A stretch of DNA of 64,000 nucleotides from Bacteroidia bacterium (lineage in GTDB: Bacteria; Bacteroidota; Bacteroidia; B-17B0; Aurantibacillaceae). The stretch spans positions 1-64,000 of the forward strand of contig JALOMJ010000002.1 of NCBI GenBank assembly GCA_025455485.1, in the 5' to 3' direction. The first letter of the stretch is position 1; each line of letters starts with the position of its first letter. This document shows, in pieces, positions 7,668-16,642 of this stretch. The position numbers and the translations under genes were made by a program. A model generated the notes under the pieces. The model did no database searches. It saw only the letters and a list, made by a program, of their open reading frames with translations, and was not told the DNA's origin.

Positions 7668-10079
7668 ATGATTAAAGACCCAATCCATCCGCATCCAAAA
7701 ACCACCTGTTACCACTGTGGTGAGGATGTTATCGAAAGAGGCATACACCTTCAAGAAAAGGAGTTTTGTTGTACCGGATGTAAAACGGTTTATGAAATTC
7801 TTAATCAAAATAATTTATGTGAATATTATAGTCGGGAGGCGCAACCGGGCATCAATCAAAAACAACACATCAGAGAGGGCAAGTTTGGTTTTTTGGATGA
7901 TCAAGGCGTAACACAAAAACTCCTTCATTTTCAACAGGAGGAACAGTGCCATGTGATTTTTTATCTGCCGCAAATGCATTGCAGTTCGTGCATCTGGTTG
8001 CTGGAAAATCTTCCAAAAGTTAACCAAGGCATACTAAAATCTGAGGTTGATTTTATAAAGAAAGAAGTTCGTGTTATTTTTGATCAAACTAAAACAAGTC
8101 TGCGCAAAGTAGCCGAAACGCTTACTATGGTGGGGTATGAGCCACACATTAGTTTGCAGGATGTAGCCGATAAAAAGATAAGCAAACACAACAGATCCCG
8201 TATTGTAAAAATAGGAATTGCCGGGTTTTGTTTTGGAAACATTATGATGTTAAGTTTTCCGGAATATTTTTCATTAAATCCGGACGAGCACCCTGGCCTT
8301 AACACCTGGTTTAGCGCACTCAATGTGCTTCTGTCATTGCCTATATTCTTTTATTGTGCAAATGAATTTTTTGAATCCGCATACAAAGGTCTGCGACAAA
8401 AATTTTTGAACATTGATGCTCCCATTGCCTTGGCTATTGTAATCACCTTTGCGCGAAGCATTTATGAGATAGTTAGTGGCAGCGGTGCCGGGTATTTGGA
8501 TTCGATGAGTGGTATTGTATTTTTTATGCTTGTGGGCCGGTATTTTCAGGATAAAACCTATCAAAACCTTTCCTTTGAGCGGGATTACAAATCGTATTTT
8601 CCTTTGGGCGTTACATTGCTGGAGGCGGAGGGACTTGAAAAACAAATTCCGGTGTCGGAACTTAAGCCCGGTAACCGGATAAAAATCCATCACGGCGAAA
8701 TTATCCCGGCCGATTCCATTCTTTTTATGGGCAAGGCCAGTATTGATTATAGTTTTGTTAGCGGAGAATCTCTGCCGGTTGAAAAATCTATCGGGGAAAT
8801 TCTCTATGCCGGTGGAAAACAATGTGGCGGAGCAATAGAGCTGGAAGTAGTCAAAGAAATCTCTCAAAGTTACCTCACACGCTTATGGAACAACGATACT
8901 TTTAAGCAAGAAAAGGAAAGAGATAAACGTTCTTTTATACATTACCTGAGCCGATACTTCACCTATATTTTATTTAGCATCGCATTTTTTTCCACCCTTT
9001 ACTGGCAATTGGCCGATGCCACTAAAACATGGCAGGTGCTAACGGCCGTTCTAATTGTGGCCTGCCCTTGTGCACTGCTGTTAAGTGCAACCTTCACAAA
9101 TGGCAATATGTTGCATGCGCTGGGAGGAAAGGGTATTTATGTTAAAAATGCCGGTGTGTTGGAGGATATGTCGACTATCGATACCATAGTGTTTGATAAA
9201 ACGGGCACAATTACGGAGCAAATCGGCTCAGAAATGGTTTACAAAGGCGAGGAACTTAGTGATTATCAAAAGCAAATGTTTCGAACGCTTGCCGCACAAT
9301 CCAATCACCCCTTAAGCAAGGGCGTCTATGTGCAATTCCCGGCTTCCCTTAAACTTAAAATCACTTCGTTTTGGGAGGAAAAAGGCAAAGGCGTTTCTGC
9401 AATAGTGGATGGGCATGCCTTGCGTATGGGCTCATCTGAATGGGTAAAACAGGGCCTAAGCACTCCGGAAGCAAAACGCAGTTCGGTCTATTTGGTATTG
9501 GATGATGAGGTACTTGGTTTTTTTGAAGTAAACCACCATTACCGTTCACAGCTTAAGCAAGTTGTTGATGAATTGAAACAACAGTACACTTTGGCGGTAG
9601 TATCCGGTGATAATAATGCTGAAGAACAAAGATTACAAAAGCTTTTTGGAGATAACAGTAATTTGCTTTTTAATCGTCAGCCTCAGGATAAGCTGGAGTA
9701 CATTAAGCGTTTGCAGGAGCAGAACCATACAGTGATGATGGTAGGGGATGGCTTAAACGATGCCGGGGCCTTGCGTCAAAGTGATATTGGTATTGCCATT
9801 AGCGATAATACAAATACGTTTTCTCCATCCTGTGATGTGATTTTTTCGGGGCGGTCCTTTGCCTTGTTTGGTAGATTCATCCTGTTCTGTAAGCGCCAAA
9901 AACACATTATTTACGCAAGTTTTATTTTATCGATACTGTATAACATCGTGGGTTTGTATTTTGCCGTAAGCGGACAGCTGCAACCGGTAATTGCGGCTAT
10001 ATTGATGCCCATAAGTTCGGTTAGCATTGTTTTGTTTACCTCCGGAGCCACCCTTTTGTTGGCAAAAAAATTGCGCTAG
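7668..10079 (+). CDS. ccoI: CcoI/FixI-type copper-exporting P1B ATPase for cbb3 oxidase assembly
   Basis: Heavy-metal P-type ATPase of 803 residues. Order of domains: an N-terminal cysteine-rich segment (CYHCG ... CCTGC, residues 15-45), a divergent HMA domain with the copper motif MHCSSC (about 104-109), transmembrane helices with the intramembrane motif CPCALLLSA, the phosphorylation motif DKTGTI, and the hinge GDGLNDAGAL. The cysteine-rich N-terminus before the HMA domain is diagnostic of FixI/CcoI rather than CopA. It is expected to load copper into the CuB site of cbb3 oxidase (genes at 33.8-38.9 kb) and perhaps supply copper for NosZ. It is preceded by a Crp/Fnr-type site and a clear promoter. 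Confidence 0.92.
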   Translation: MIKDPIHPHPKTTCYHCGEDVIERGIHLQEKEFCCTGCKTVYEILNQNNLCEYYSREAQPGINQKQHIREGKFGFLDDQGVTQKLLHFQQEEQCHVIFYLPQMHCSSCIWLLENLPKVNQGILKSEVDFIKKEVRVIFDQTKTSLRKVAETLTMVGYEPHISLQDVADKKISKHNRSRIVKIGIAGFCFGNIMMLSFPEYFSLNPDEHPGLNTWFSALNVLLSLPIFFYCANEFFESAYKGLRQKFLNIDAPIALAIVITFARSIYEIVSGSGAGYLDSMSGIVFFMLVGRYFQDKTYQNLSFERDYKSYFPLGVTLLEAEGLEKQIPVSELKPGNRIKIHHGEIIPADSILFMGKASIDYSFVSGESLPVEKSIGEILYAGGKQCGGAIELEVVKEISQSYLTRLWNNDTFKQEKERDKRSFIHYLSRYFTYILFSIAFFSTLYWQLADATKTWQVLTAVLIVACPCALLLSATFTNGNMLHALGGKGIYVKNAGVLEDMSTIDTIVFDKTGTITEQIGSEMVYKGEELSDYQKQMFRTLAAQSNHPLSKGVYVQFPASLKLKITSFWEEKGKGVSAIVDGHALRMGSSEWVKQGLSTPEAKRSSVYLVLDDEVLGFFEVNHHYRSQLKQVVDELKQQYTLAVVSGDNNAEEQRLQKLFGDNSNLLFNRQPQDKLEYIKRLQEQNHTVMMVGDGLNDAGALRQSDIGIAISDNTNTFSPSCDVIFSGRSFALFGRFILFCKRQKHIIYASFILSILYNIVGLYFAVSGQLQPVIAAILMPISSVSIVLFTSGATLLLAKKLR

Positions 10080-10219
10080 ATACAATTTATAAGCTGATTA
10101 CCAAAGCATTTCCAAGGGAACTTATGGCGGGGCAGTATACTAATTAACCAGTTGTTTAGATGGGCCAAAATAGCTTTATTTGTCAGGAATATTAAAATTG
10201 ACAATTCTCCTTCAAAAGT

Positions 10220-10233
10220 ATGACCTAAGTCAT
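10220..10233. promoter_or_regulatory. Crp/Fnr-type palindrome upstream of nos cluster
   Basis: ATGACctaaGTCAT: TGA-N6-TCA with perfect ATGAC/GTCAT arms. Nearly identical to the site before the sulfur operon (ATGACctatGTCAT at 63830). Confidence 0.75.
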
Positions 10234-10251
10234 GTATATTTATAAATTAAA

Positions 10252-10269
10252 TCGGACATTTGAGTCCGA
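10252..10269. promoter_or_regulatory. Candidate Rrf2-family operator upstream of nos cluster
   Basis: TCGGACatttgaGTCCGA, a perfect 6-6-6 inverted repeat. The same element recurs before the TPL-NOR operon and the rrf2 gene in this window, which is why I assign it to the Rrf2 regulator at 25017. Confidence 0.7.
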
Positions 10270-10306
10270 GATTAATGTGCAATCTCACCTAATAAAAATA
10301 AAATCT

Positions 10307-10792
10307 ATGAAAACAAAAAAAATCCTCTTAACAACTCTTGTAACCCTGGCGTTATGGTCATGCGGTGGTGGTGACAAAACAAGCAGTGATCAAAGCAATG
10401 CGGAGACACCAAAGAGCATGGTGCCTGAACCCGAAGCGTATGACCCTAAACGTGGGGAAGGAAAATGGACTGCAGAAAATCTGAATCTGGGGGCCACTTT
10501 GGATGCCGGAATGGCATCAGAAGGAGAAAAAATCAGTGGCGTTAAATGCACCTCCTGCCATAAAATGACAGAGGAACGTCTTGTTGGTCCGGGTTGGCAA
10601 GGTGTAACCACAAAGAGAACACCTGAGTGGCTCATGAACTTTATTACTAATCCCGATCCAATGATTGATAAAGATCCGGAAGTACAGGCCATGCTGGAAC
10701 TTTGTTTGGTAAGAATGCCAAACCAAAATCTAGCCGATCAGGAGGCCAGAAACATTCTTGAATACATGCGTAAAATAGATGGAGTTAAATAA
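10307..10792 (+). CDS. Lipoprotein cytochrome c, probable electron donor to NosZ
   Basis: 161-residue monohaem cytochrome c. ATG 10307 gives a lipoprotein signal (MKTKKILLTTLVTLALWSC) with the lipid-attachment Cys at residue 19; the upstream in-frame start at 10232 would put 25 extra residues over the regulatory palindromes and is rejected. The haem site is CTSCH at about residues 82-86, with MPNQN near the C-terminus supplying a likely axial Met. It precedes nosZ by 19 bases, the usual place for a c-type cytochrome in Bacteroidota clade II nos clusters, so it probably passes electrons to NosZ at the periplasmic face. Confidence 0.88.
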   Translation: MKTKKILLTTLVTLALWSCGGGDKTSSDQSNAETPKSMVPEPEAYDPKRGEGKWTAENLNLGATLDAGMASEGEKISGVKCTSCHKMTEERLVGPGWQGVTTKRTPEWLMNFITNPDPMIDKDPEVQAMLELCLVRMPNQNLADQEARNILEYMRKIDGVK

Positions 10793-10811
10793 TAATATAA
10801 AACCAAAAAAA

Positions 10812-12797
10812 ATGAAAAGCAGAATAACAACAACAGTAATTGCAGGTCTGGCCTTGGTTTCCATGATGGAATCGTGCAAACCAAAAAGCACCAGCAATGC
10901 CGTAAGCGGTGATGCGTCTACTAAAGCCTATGTGGCGCCGGGCAAACACGATGAATACTACAACTTTGTAAGTGGTGGATTCAGCGGTCAAATGAGCGTG
11001 TATGGTTTACCAAGCGGTCGTTTGTTAAGAGTAATACCGGTGTTTGCTGTAGACCCTGAAAAAGGATGGGGCTATAGTGAAGAATCGAAGCCAATGTTAA
11101 ACACCTCACACGGCATGGTGCCTTGGGATGATTTGCACCACGTTCAATTATCAAAAACGGAGGGTGAGATTGATGGTCGATGGGTATTTGGTAATGCCAA
11201 CAATACCCCACGTGTGGCCAGAATTGACCTTAAAACATTCAGAACAGCTGAAATTATAGAACTTCCAAACAGTGCCGGTAACCACTCTTCTCCTTTCATT
11301 ACTGAAAATACAGAGTATGTAGTAGCCGGAACCCGTTTTAGTGTTCCTTCTGATAACGCCAATGGTGATGTGCCCATCAGTTCCTATAAGGAAAATTTTA
11401 AAGGCTATTTAAGTTTTATTTCTGTGAATAAGGAAAGTGGAGAAATGGACATAGCCTTTCAGATTGAATGCCCTGGTGTTAACTTTGACCTAAGCCGTGC
11501 CGGTAAACAGAAATCGCATGGCTGGTTCTTTTTCTCATGCTACAATACAGAGCAAGCCAATACACTTTTAGAGGTAAATGCTTCTCAGCGCGACAAAGAC
11601 TTTATAATGGCCGTGAACTGGAAAAAGGCGGAAGAGTATATCAAAGCCGGAAAAGGCAAAAAAACAGCGGTGAAATATGCTCATAACGTTTACAGCGATG
11701 AAACCCATTCAGCCACTTCAACCATTAAAACGGAAGTATTGGTGTTGGATTCTAAAGAACTTGCTGACATTTGTTACATGATGCCATGCCCTAAGTCTCC
11801 ACACGGATGTGATGTGGATCCAACCGGCGAGTACATAGTTGGTAGTGGTAAATTAGCAGCCCTTATTCCTGTATTCAGTTTTGATAAGATGATTAAGGCC
11901 ATTGCAAATAAAGAATTCGATGGAGATTATCTTGGCATACCCATCATTAAATACGAATCGGCTTTGTATGGTGAAGTTAAAAAGCCAGGTCTTGGACCTC
12001 TTCACACCGAGTTCGACGGTAAAGGGAATGCCTATACCTCTTTCTTCGTGTCGTCTGAAGTTGTGAAGTGGAACATTAAAGACCTAAAAGTAGTGGATAG
12101 AGTTCCAACGTATTACTCTGTTGGTCACCTTTGCATCCCCGGTGGCGACACAAGAACACCATCGGCTAAATATCTGATCGCTTATAACAAAATTACTAAA
12201 GACCGTTATTTGCCGACAGGTCCTGAGCTCGCTCAAAGCGCTCAATTGTACGATATCAGTGGCGATAAAATGCAAATGATTTTAGATTTCCCTACAATCG
12301 GTGAGCCACATTATGCTCAGGCCAGCCCAGCGGCTATTATCGAAAAAAATCAACTGAAACTGTTTAAAATTGATGAGAACAAACACCCTTATGCTGCAAA
12401 AGGTGAGGGCGAAGCAAAAGTGGTGAGGGAAGGCAACAAAGTACACGTTTATATGACTTCCGTTCGCTCGCACTTTGCGCCTGATAATATTGAGGGCATA
12501 AAAATTGGTGATGAGGTGTATTTCCACGTAACTAATCTTGAACAAGACTGGGACGTTCCACATGGTTTTGCCGTTAAAGGGGCTAATAATGCGGAATTGT
12601 TAATCATGCCGGGTGAAACACAAACTTTAAAATGGGTTCCGGATCGCGTAGGTATTGTGCCGATTTACTGTACCGACTTCTGTAGCGCTTTACATCAGGA
12701 AATGCAGGGTTATGTGCGGGTATCTCCTGCCGGCAGTAACGTTCCTCTGAGCTTCCACGTTGGTAAAACAGCCGAGGAAACCCCGGCCTCCAAATAG
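10812..12797 (+). CDS. nosZ: Nitrous-oxide reductase, clade II (Sec/lipoprotein type)
   Basis: Reduces N2O to N2 in the periplasm. Met at 10812 gives a Sec-type lipoprotein signal ending MMESC and no twin-arginine motif, the hallmark of clade II NosZ. The seven-bladed beta-propeller carries the CuZ histidine motifs (DLHHVQLS, CPKSPHGCDVDP, GLGPLHTEFD, GEPHYAQ). The C-terminal cupredoxin domain carries the CuA motif CTDFCSALHQEM (C-x3-C-x3-H-x2-M), so both copper centres appear intact. Length 661 residues is normal. It follows the cytochrome gene and ends before a strong hairpin, so nosZ is probably made in excess over nosLDFY. Confidence 0.97.
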   Translation: MKSRITTTVIAGLALVSMMESCKPKSTSNAVSGDASTKAYVAPGKHDEYYNFVSGGFSGQMSVYGLPSGRLLRVIPVFAVDPEKGWGYSEESKPMLNTSHGMVPWDDLHHVQLSKTEGEIDGRWVFGNANNTPRVARIDLKTFRTAEIIELPNSAGNHSSPFITENTEYVVAGTRFSVPSDNANGDVPISSYKENFKGYLSFISVNKESGEMDIAFQIECPGVNFDLSRAGKQKSHGWFFFSCYNTEQANTLLEVNASQRDKDFIMAVNWKKAEEYIKAGKGKKTAVKYAHNVYSDETHSATSTIKTEVLVLDSKELADICYMMPCPKSPHGCDVDPTGEYIVGSGKLAALIPVFSFDKMIKAIANKEFDGDYLGIPIIKYESALYGEVKKPGLGPLHTEFDGKGNAYTSFFVSSEVVKWNIKDLKVVDRVPTYYSVGHLCIPGGDTRTPSAKYLIAYNKITKDRYLPTGPELAQSAQLYDISGDKMQMILDFPTIGEPHYAQASPAAIIEKNQLKLFKIDENKHPYAAKGEGEAKVVREGNKVHVYMTSVRSHFAPDNIEGIKIGDEVYFHVTNLEQDWDVPHGFAVKGANNAELLIMPGETQTLKWVPDRVGIVPIYCTDFCSALHQEMQGYVRVSPAGSNVPLSFHVGKTAEETPASK

Positions 12798-12806
12798 ACT
12801 ATTATT

Positions 12807-12845
12807 AAAAAGGGAGCAGGGGCACACACTGCTCCCTTTTTTTTT
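12807..12845 (+). terminator. Hairpin between nosZ and nosL
   Basis: Twelve-bp stem AAAAAGGGAGCA / TGCTCCCTTTTT with an 11-base loop and a following T-run. It begins 10 bases after the nosZ stop and probably attenuates read-through into nosL. Confidence 0.88.
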
Positions 12846-12896
12846 AAATGTGTGTGTAAAGAAGAATTTATTATTGCCTCCTTCAAACCTATTCAA

Positions 12897-13916
12897 ATGA
12901 CCACTTCAACATCAAAAATCCGCCCGGTATCCAGACTTTTGCTATTCTTATCTGCTGCACTGCTTGTTATTTCTTTGTTTTTACCTATCTGGAGGATTGA
13001 CTTAGATGCCCCACAATATCCTGAAGGATTGAATCTTTTGATTTATGCCGATAAACTGGGAGGAAATGTTGAAATAATCAATGGTTTGAATCATTATATT
13101 GGTATGAAAACCTTGCATACGGATGATTTTATTGAATTTAAAGTATTGCCATACTGCATCCTCTTTTTTGCAGCCTTTAGTTTGCTCAGCATGGCGTTGG
13201 GTACTAAGCGTATCCTGTATGTTCTTTTGTCACTTTTCATTCTTTTTGGCGTTGTTTCAATGATTGATTTTTGGAGATGGGAGTACAATTACGGGCACAA
13301 TCTTGATCCAAATGCAGCTATTATTGTTCCGGGTATGGCCTACCAGCCGCCTCTGATTGGATTTAAACAATTGCTGAATTTTGGCGCCTATTCAATTCCT
13401 GATAAGGGTGGCTGGTTATTTATTTTAAGTGGTGTGTGTATGTTATTGGCAACTTTGTTGGAAACCGGGATCTTAAATAAATTTGGCAAGAAGAAGGGTA
13501 TTACAACAGCGGCGTTTGCTGCATTGGTTTTTGGGGTTTCGTGCAGTTCAGCCGGACCTGAGCCCATATCGTTGAATAAGGACAATTGCGATTACTGCAA
13601 AATGACCATTTCTGATAGTCGTTTTGCTACTGAACTAAAAACAGACAAAGGCAGGGTGTACAAGTTTGATGACATGTCCTGTATGTTAAACTACAAAAAG
13701 GAAAATTCAAATGCAGGGTCAGCAACCTATTATGTATCTGACTACCTAAGTCCAAATGCATTGTTGGTAGCGGATTCGCTCTTCTACATATCCGGTGATG
13801 CATTAGCCAGCCCAATGGGTGGTAATGTTGCTGCCTTCTCAAATCCCGACAGCGCACAGGTTTATGCGATGAGATTTTCTGCTCAGCCGCTCACCTGGTC
13901 AATGCTCAGTCAATAA
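12897..13916 (+). CDS. nosL: NosL copper chaperone fused to an N-terminal membrane domain
   Basis: The C-terminal part (about residues 215-339) is NosL: a lipobox-like VSCSSAGPEP, then NCDYCKMTISDSRFATEL and the metal-binding FDDMSCML. NosL delivers Cu(I) to apo-NosZ. The first 200 residues form a separate domain with about four transmembrane helices and a periplasmic loop, a fusion known from Bacteroidota nos clusters. Start at ATG 12897 (MTTSTSKIRP) is preferred over 12852, which overlaps the terminator tail. Four bases separate it from nosD. Confidence 0.9.
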   Translation: MTTSTSKIRPVSRLLLFLSAALLVISLFLPIWRIDLDAPQYPEGLNLLIYADKLGGNVEIINGLNHYIGMKTLHTDDFIEFKVLPYCILFFAAFSLLSMALGTKRILYVLLSLFILFGVVSMIDFWRWEYNYGHNLDPNAAIIVPGMAYQPPLIGFKQLLNFGAYSIPDKGGWLFILSGVCMLLATLLETGILNKFGKKKGITTAAFAALVFGVSCSSAGPEPISLNKDNCDYCKMTISDSRFATELKTDKGRVYKFDDMSCMLNYKKENSNAGSATYYVSDYLSPNALLVADSLFYISGDALASPMGGNVAAFSNPDSAQVYAMRFSAQPLTWSMLSQ

Positions 13917-13920
13917 GGCG

Positions 13921-15156
13921 TTGAAAAAGAAGTTTTATACCCTTGTATTGCTTGGCTATGCTTTTATTGCAAATGCTGCTACACTTCATGTTGGAAAAGC
14001 GCAGGCATTTTTGCTTATTAAGCAGGCCATACAGGCAGCCAAAGCAGGCGATACGGTTATAGTTCATGAAGGGCATTATAAAGAAGGAAACATTATTGTC
14101 GATAAACGCATAACCTTAATGGGGGTTAACTACCCAATACTCGATGGAGAAAAAAAATACGAGGTCCTATCCGTTAAAGCAAATTTTGCCATTATCAAGG
14201 GGTTCCAAATTCAAGCCTCCGGATACGGCTCACTCGATGATCCCTGTGGGATAAAAGTTTATGACAGCAGAGGAGTAGAAATTCTTGAAAACATTTTAGA
14301 TGATAATTTTTTCGGCATTTATATTCAGTATGGTAAAGAGTGCATTGTAAAAAACAACCGTATAAAGGCGTATGGAGTGGAGGAGCAACAAATTGGAAAC
14401 GGTATACACTGTTGGAAAAGCGATAGTTTATTAATAATTGGCAATAAAATTGAAGGACACCGCGATGGCATTTACTTTGAGTTTGTAACCAATTCGGTAA
14501 TTTGGCGAAACCGCTCATTTGACAACATCCGGTATGGTTTGCATTTTATGTTCTCTAATAACGATGCCTACATTACCAACTATTTTAAAAACAATGGCGC
14601 AGGGGTTGCCGTAATGTTTACCAAAAATGTTAAGATGTACAATAACCATTTCGAAGAAAATTGGGGAGATGCTGCTTATGGTTTGATGCTGAAAGAAATC
14701 TCAGACAGTTATATCATTGGCAATCATTTTTTAAAAAACACTTCAGGTATTTATATGGAGGGTACCAGCCGCATACTTGCCGAGAAAAACATATTTGAGG
14801 CGAATGGCTGGGGCATGAAAATTCAGGCCAGTTGTTTAGACAATGAGATTCGCGCCAATAATTTTATCGGAAACACTTTTGATGTTAGCACCAATGGAAA
14901 TACGGTGCTAAATACCTTTAATGGGAATTATTGGGATAAATACAACGGTTACGATCTTGATCGGGACAAAACCGGTGATGTGCCCTATCATCCGTTAAGT
15001 GTGTTTTCGGTAATTGTTGAGCAAACGCCTCCAGCCATGTTATTATTTCGTAGTTTTATGGTTGATCTTTTGGATAAATCAGAAAAAATATCACCCAGTT
15101 TAACCCCCGATAATTTTGTGGATAATCAGCCACTTATGCATTCCCTCTCCTTGTAA
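13921..15156 (+). CDS. nosD: NosD periplasmic copper-site maturation protein
   Basis: 411 residues starting from TTG with a cleavable signal peptide (ends FIANAATLHV). The body is a right-handed parallel beta-helix made of repeated short strands (NRIKAYG, NNHFEENWGD, GNHFLKNTSGIYMEG). The Cys-poor sequence and the C-terminal YNGYDLDRDKTGDVPYHP motif are typical of NosD. With NosF and NosY it forms the ABC-type complex needed to assemble the CuZ cluster of NosZ; it sits directly before nosF. Confidence 0.95.
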   Translation: MKKKFYTLVLLGYAFIANAATLHVGKAQAFLLIKQAIQAAKAGDTVIVHEGHYKEGNIIVDKRITLMGVNYPILDGEKKYEVLSVKANFAIIKGFQIQASGYGSLDDPCGIKVYDSRGVEILENILDDNFFGIYIQYGKECIVKNNRIKAYGVEEQQIGNGIHCWKSDSLLIIGNKIEGHRDGIYFEFVTNSVIWRNRSFDNIRYGLHFMFSNNDAYITNYFKNNGAGVAVMFTKNVKMYNNHFEENWGDAAYGLMLKEISDSYIIGNHFLKNTSGIYMEGTSRILAEKNIFEANGWGMKIQASCLDNEIRANNFIGNTFDVSTNGNTVLNTFNGNYWDKYNGYDLDRDKTGDVPYHPLSVFSVIVEQTPPAMLLFRSFMVDLLDKSEKISPSLTPDNFVDNQPLMHSLSL

Positions 15157-15159
15157 CTT

Positions 15160-15873
15160 ATGATTGTTGTAGAAAACTTGTCCAAACACTTTGGAAAACT
15201 TCAGGCATTAAACAAGGTTAATTTAACCTGTGAAAAGGGTGAATGCATTGCACTTATTGGCCCAAATGCCTGCGGAAAAACAACATTAATAAAAAGTATT
15301 CTGGGTATGGTTATTCCCAATCAGGGAACCATTAAGTTCAATGGAAGGCCCATCGCAGGGCAATTTTCCTACCGTAACCACATTGGCTATATGCCTCAAA
15401 TCGGCAGATACCCGGATAATATGTCAATTGGGCAAATTATTGACATGATTAAAGAAATCAGGAATTACAATGATCAAACAGATGAGGAACTCATTGAAGC
15501 GTTTAAATTAAAACAGTTGTTTCATAAACGTATGCGAACTTTGTCGGGTGGAACCACTCAGAAAGTAAGTGCATCCTTGGCATTTCTCTTTAATCCGGAC
15601 GTGCTGATTTTGGACGAACCAACGGCCGGTTTAGATCCATTGGCATCTGAATTGCTCAAAGAAAAAATTATAAAAGAAAAGAAAAAGGGACGGTTGATAC
15701 TAATCACTTCCCATCTATTGAACGAATTGGACGAATTAATTACACAAATTGTGTTTATGCAGGAGGGTAAAATTCATTTCCATAAATCAGTTGAGCAACT
15801 AAAAGTGGATACCAGAGAGGAAAAATTAGCAAAAGCCATTTCTTTGGTTTTAAAACAAAGTCAGCATGAATAG
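15160..15873 (+). CDS. nosF: NosF ABC-type ATPase
   Basis: ATPase partner of NosY/NosD in CuZ assembly. 237 residues with Walker A GPNACGKTT (the x residue is Cys), signature LSGGTTQK, Walker B VLILDEP and the switch His in ITSHLL. Overlaps nosY by 8 bases, indicating translational coupling. Confidence 0.95.
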   Translation: MIVVENLSKHFGKLQALNKVNLTCEKGECIALIGPNACGKTTLIKSILGMVIPNQGTIKFNGRPIAGQFSYRNHIGYMPQIGRYPDNMSIGQIIDMIKEIRNYNDQTDEELIEAFKLKQLFHKRMRTLSGGTTQKVSASLAFLFNPDVLILDEPTAGLDPLASELLKEKIIKEKKKGRLILITSHLLNELDELITQIVFMQEGKIHFHKSVEQLKVDTREEKLAKAISLVLKQSQHE

Positions 15874-16633
15874 GATAGTCAAATTTGTTATCCTAGATAT
15901 TCTTAAGAATAAAGTGGTTTTGTTTTATACCCTTATTCTTGCAGCACTGTCGTGGAGTGTTTTTGCTCTCGAAGACAACAGTACCAAGGGGTTACTCACG
16001 CTTTTGAATGTTGTTTTATTGATTGTGCCGCTTGTGGCTGTAATCTTCTCTACCATCTACTTGTATAACAGTACTGAATTTGTTGAACTTTTACTTAGCC
16101 AGCCCGTAAAGCGAAACAGAATTTGGTTGAGTCTTTTCCTTGGCCTGAGCACATCATTGTTGCTTGCTTTTTTTGCAGGGGCGGGCATACCTATACTCAT
16201 TTATGCGCCCCCGGAGGTAAGTCTGATGATGCTGCTTATGGGTGCAACCATTTCAACCGTATTCGTGGCGATTGCATTTCTTAGTTCAGTATTCACGAGG
16301 GATAAAGCCAAGGGCATAGGCATTGCGATAATGCTCTGGCTCTTTTTTGCTTTGTTATTCGATGGCTTGTTGCTTTTTCTTTTGTTTCAGTTTTCTGACT
16401 ATCCTATTGAAAAAGCAGTGGTTTTTATTTCGGCGTGCAATCCTATTGATCTGGCCCGAATTATGATTCTGCTCCATCTTGATGTTTCAGCCATGATGGG
16501 TTATACCGGCGCAGTATTTAAGGATTATTTTGGCAGCAGCTATGGAATATATATCGTAATGAGCATACTCGCCCTGTGGGTATTCCTACCCTACAGGATT
16601 TCGCTGGCAAAATTCAGAAAAAAGGATCTCTGA
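15866..16633 (+). CDS. nosY: NosY membrane permease of the NosDFY complex
   Basis: 255 residues with six hydrophobic segments, an ABC-2 type permease. Contains the family feature YNSTEFVELLLSQPVKRNRIW between helices 2 and 3. Last gene of the nos unit; the next gene is convergent and starts 9 bases after the stop, with no obvious terminator between them. Confidence 0.94.
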   Translation: MNRIVKFVILDILKNKVVLFYTLILAALSWSVFALEDNSTKGLLTLLNVVLLIVPLVAVIFSTIYLYNSTEFVELLLSQPVKRNRIWLSLFLGLSTSLLLAFFAGAGIPILIYAPPEVSLMMLLMGATISTVFVAIAFLSSVFTRDKAKGIGIAIMLWLFFALLFDGLLLFLLFQFSDYPIEKAVVFISACNPIDLARIMILLHLDVSAMMGYTGAVFKDYFGSSYGIYIVMSILALWVFLPYRISLAKFRKKDL

Positions 16634-16642
16634 TGTTTTCTT

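Larger units (their letters stand above)
10080..10306. other. Regulatory intergenic region before the nos cluster
   Basis: 227 non-coding bases between ccoI and the cytochrome gene. It contains a Crp/Fnr-type palindrome (10220-10233) and a perfect TCGGAC-N6-GTCCGA palindrome (10252-10269), with centres 34 bases apart. The ORF track begins the cytochrome ORF inside this region (10232), which is unlikely because it overlaps the palindrome. Confidence 0.7.

Noticed and set aside
8334-8867. 177-residue minus-strand ORF inside ccoI
   Set aside because: Shadow ORF opposite a clear P-type ATPase; no motif and no promoter.
10232-10306. N-terminal extension of the cytochrome before nosZ
   Set aside because: The upstream ATG lies inside the Crp/Fnr-type palindrome, the extension covers the Rrf2-type palindrome, and it would hide the lipoprotein signal that starts at 10307.
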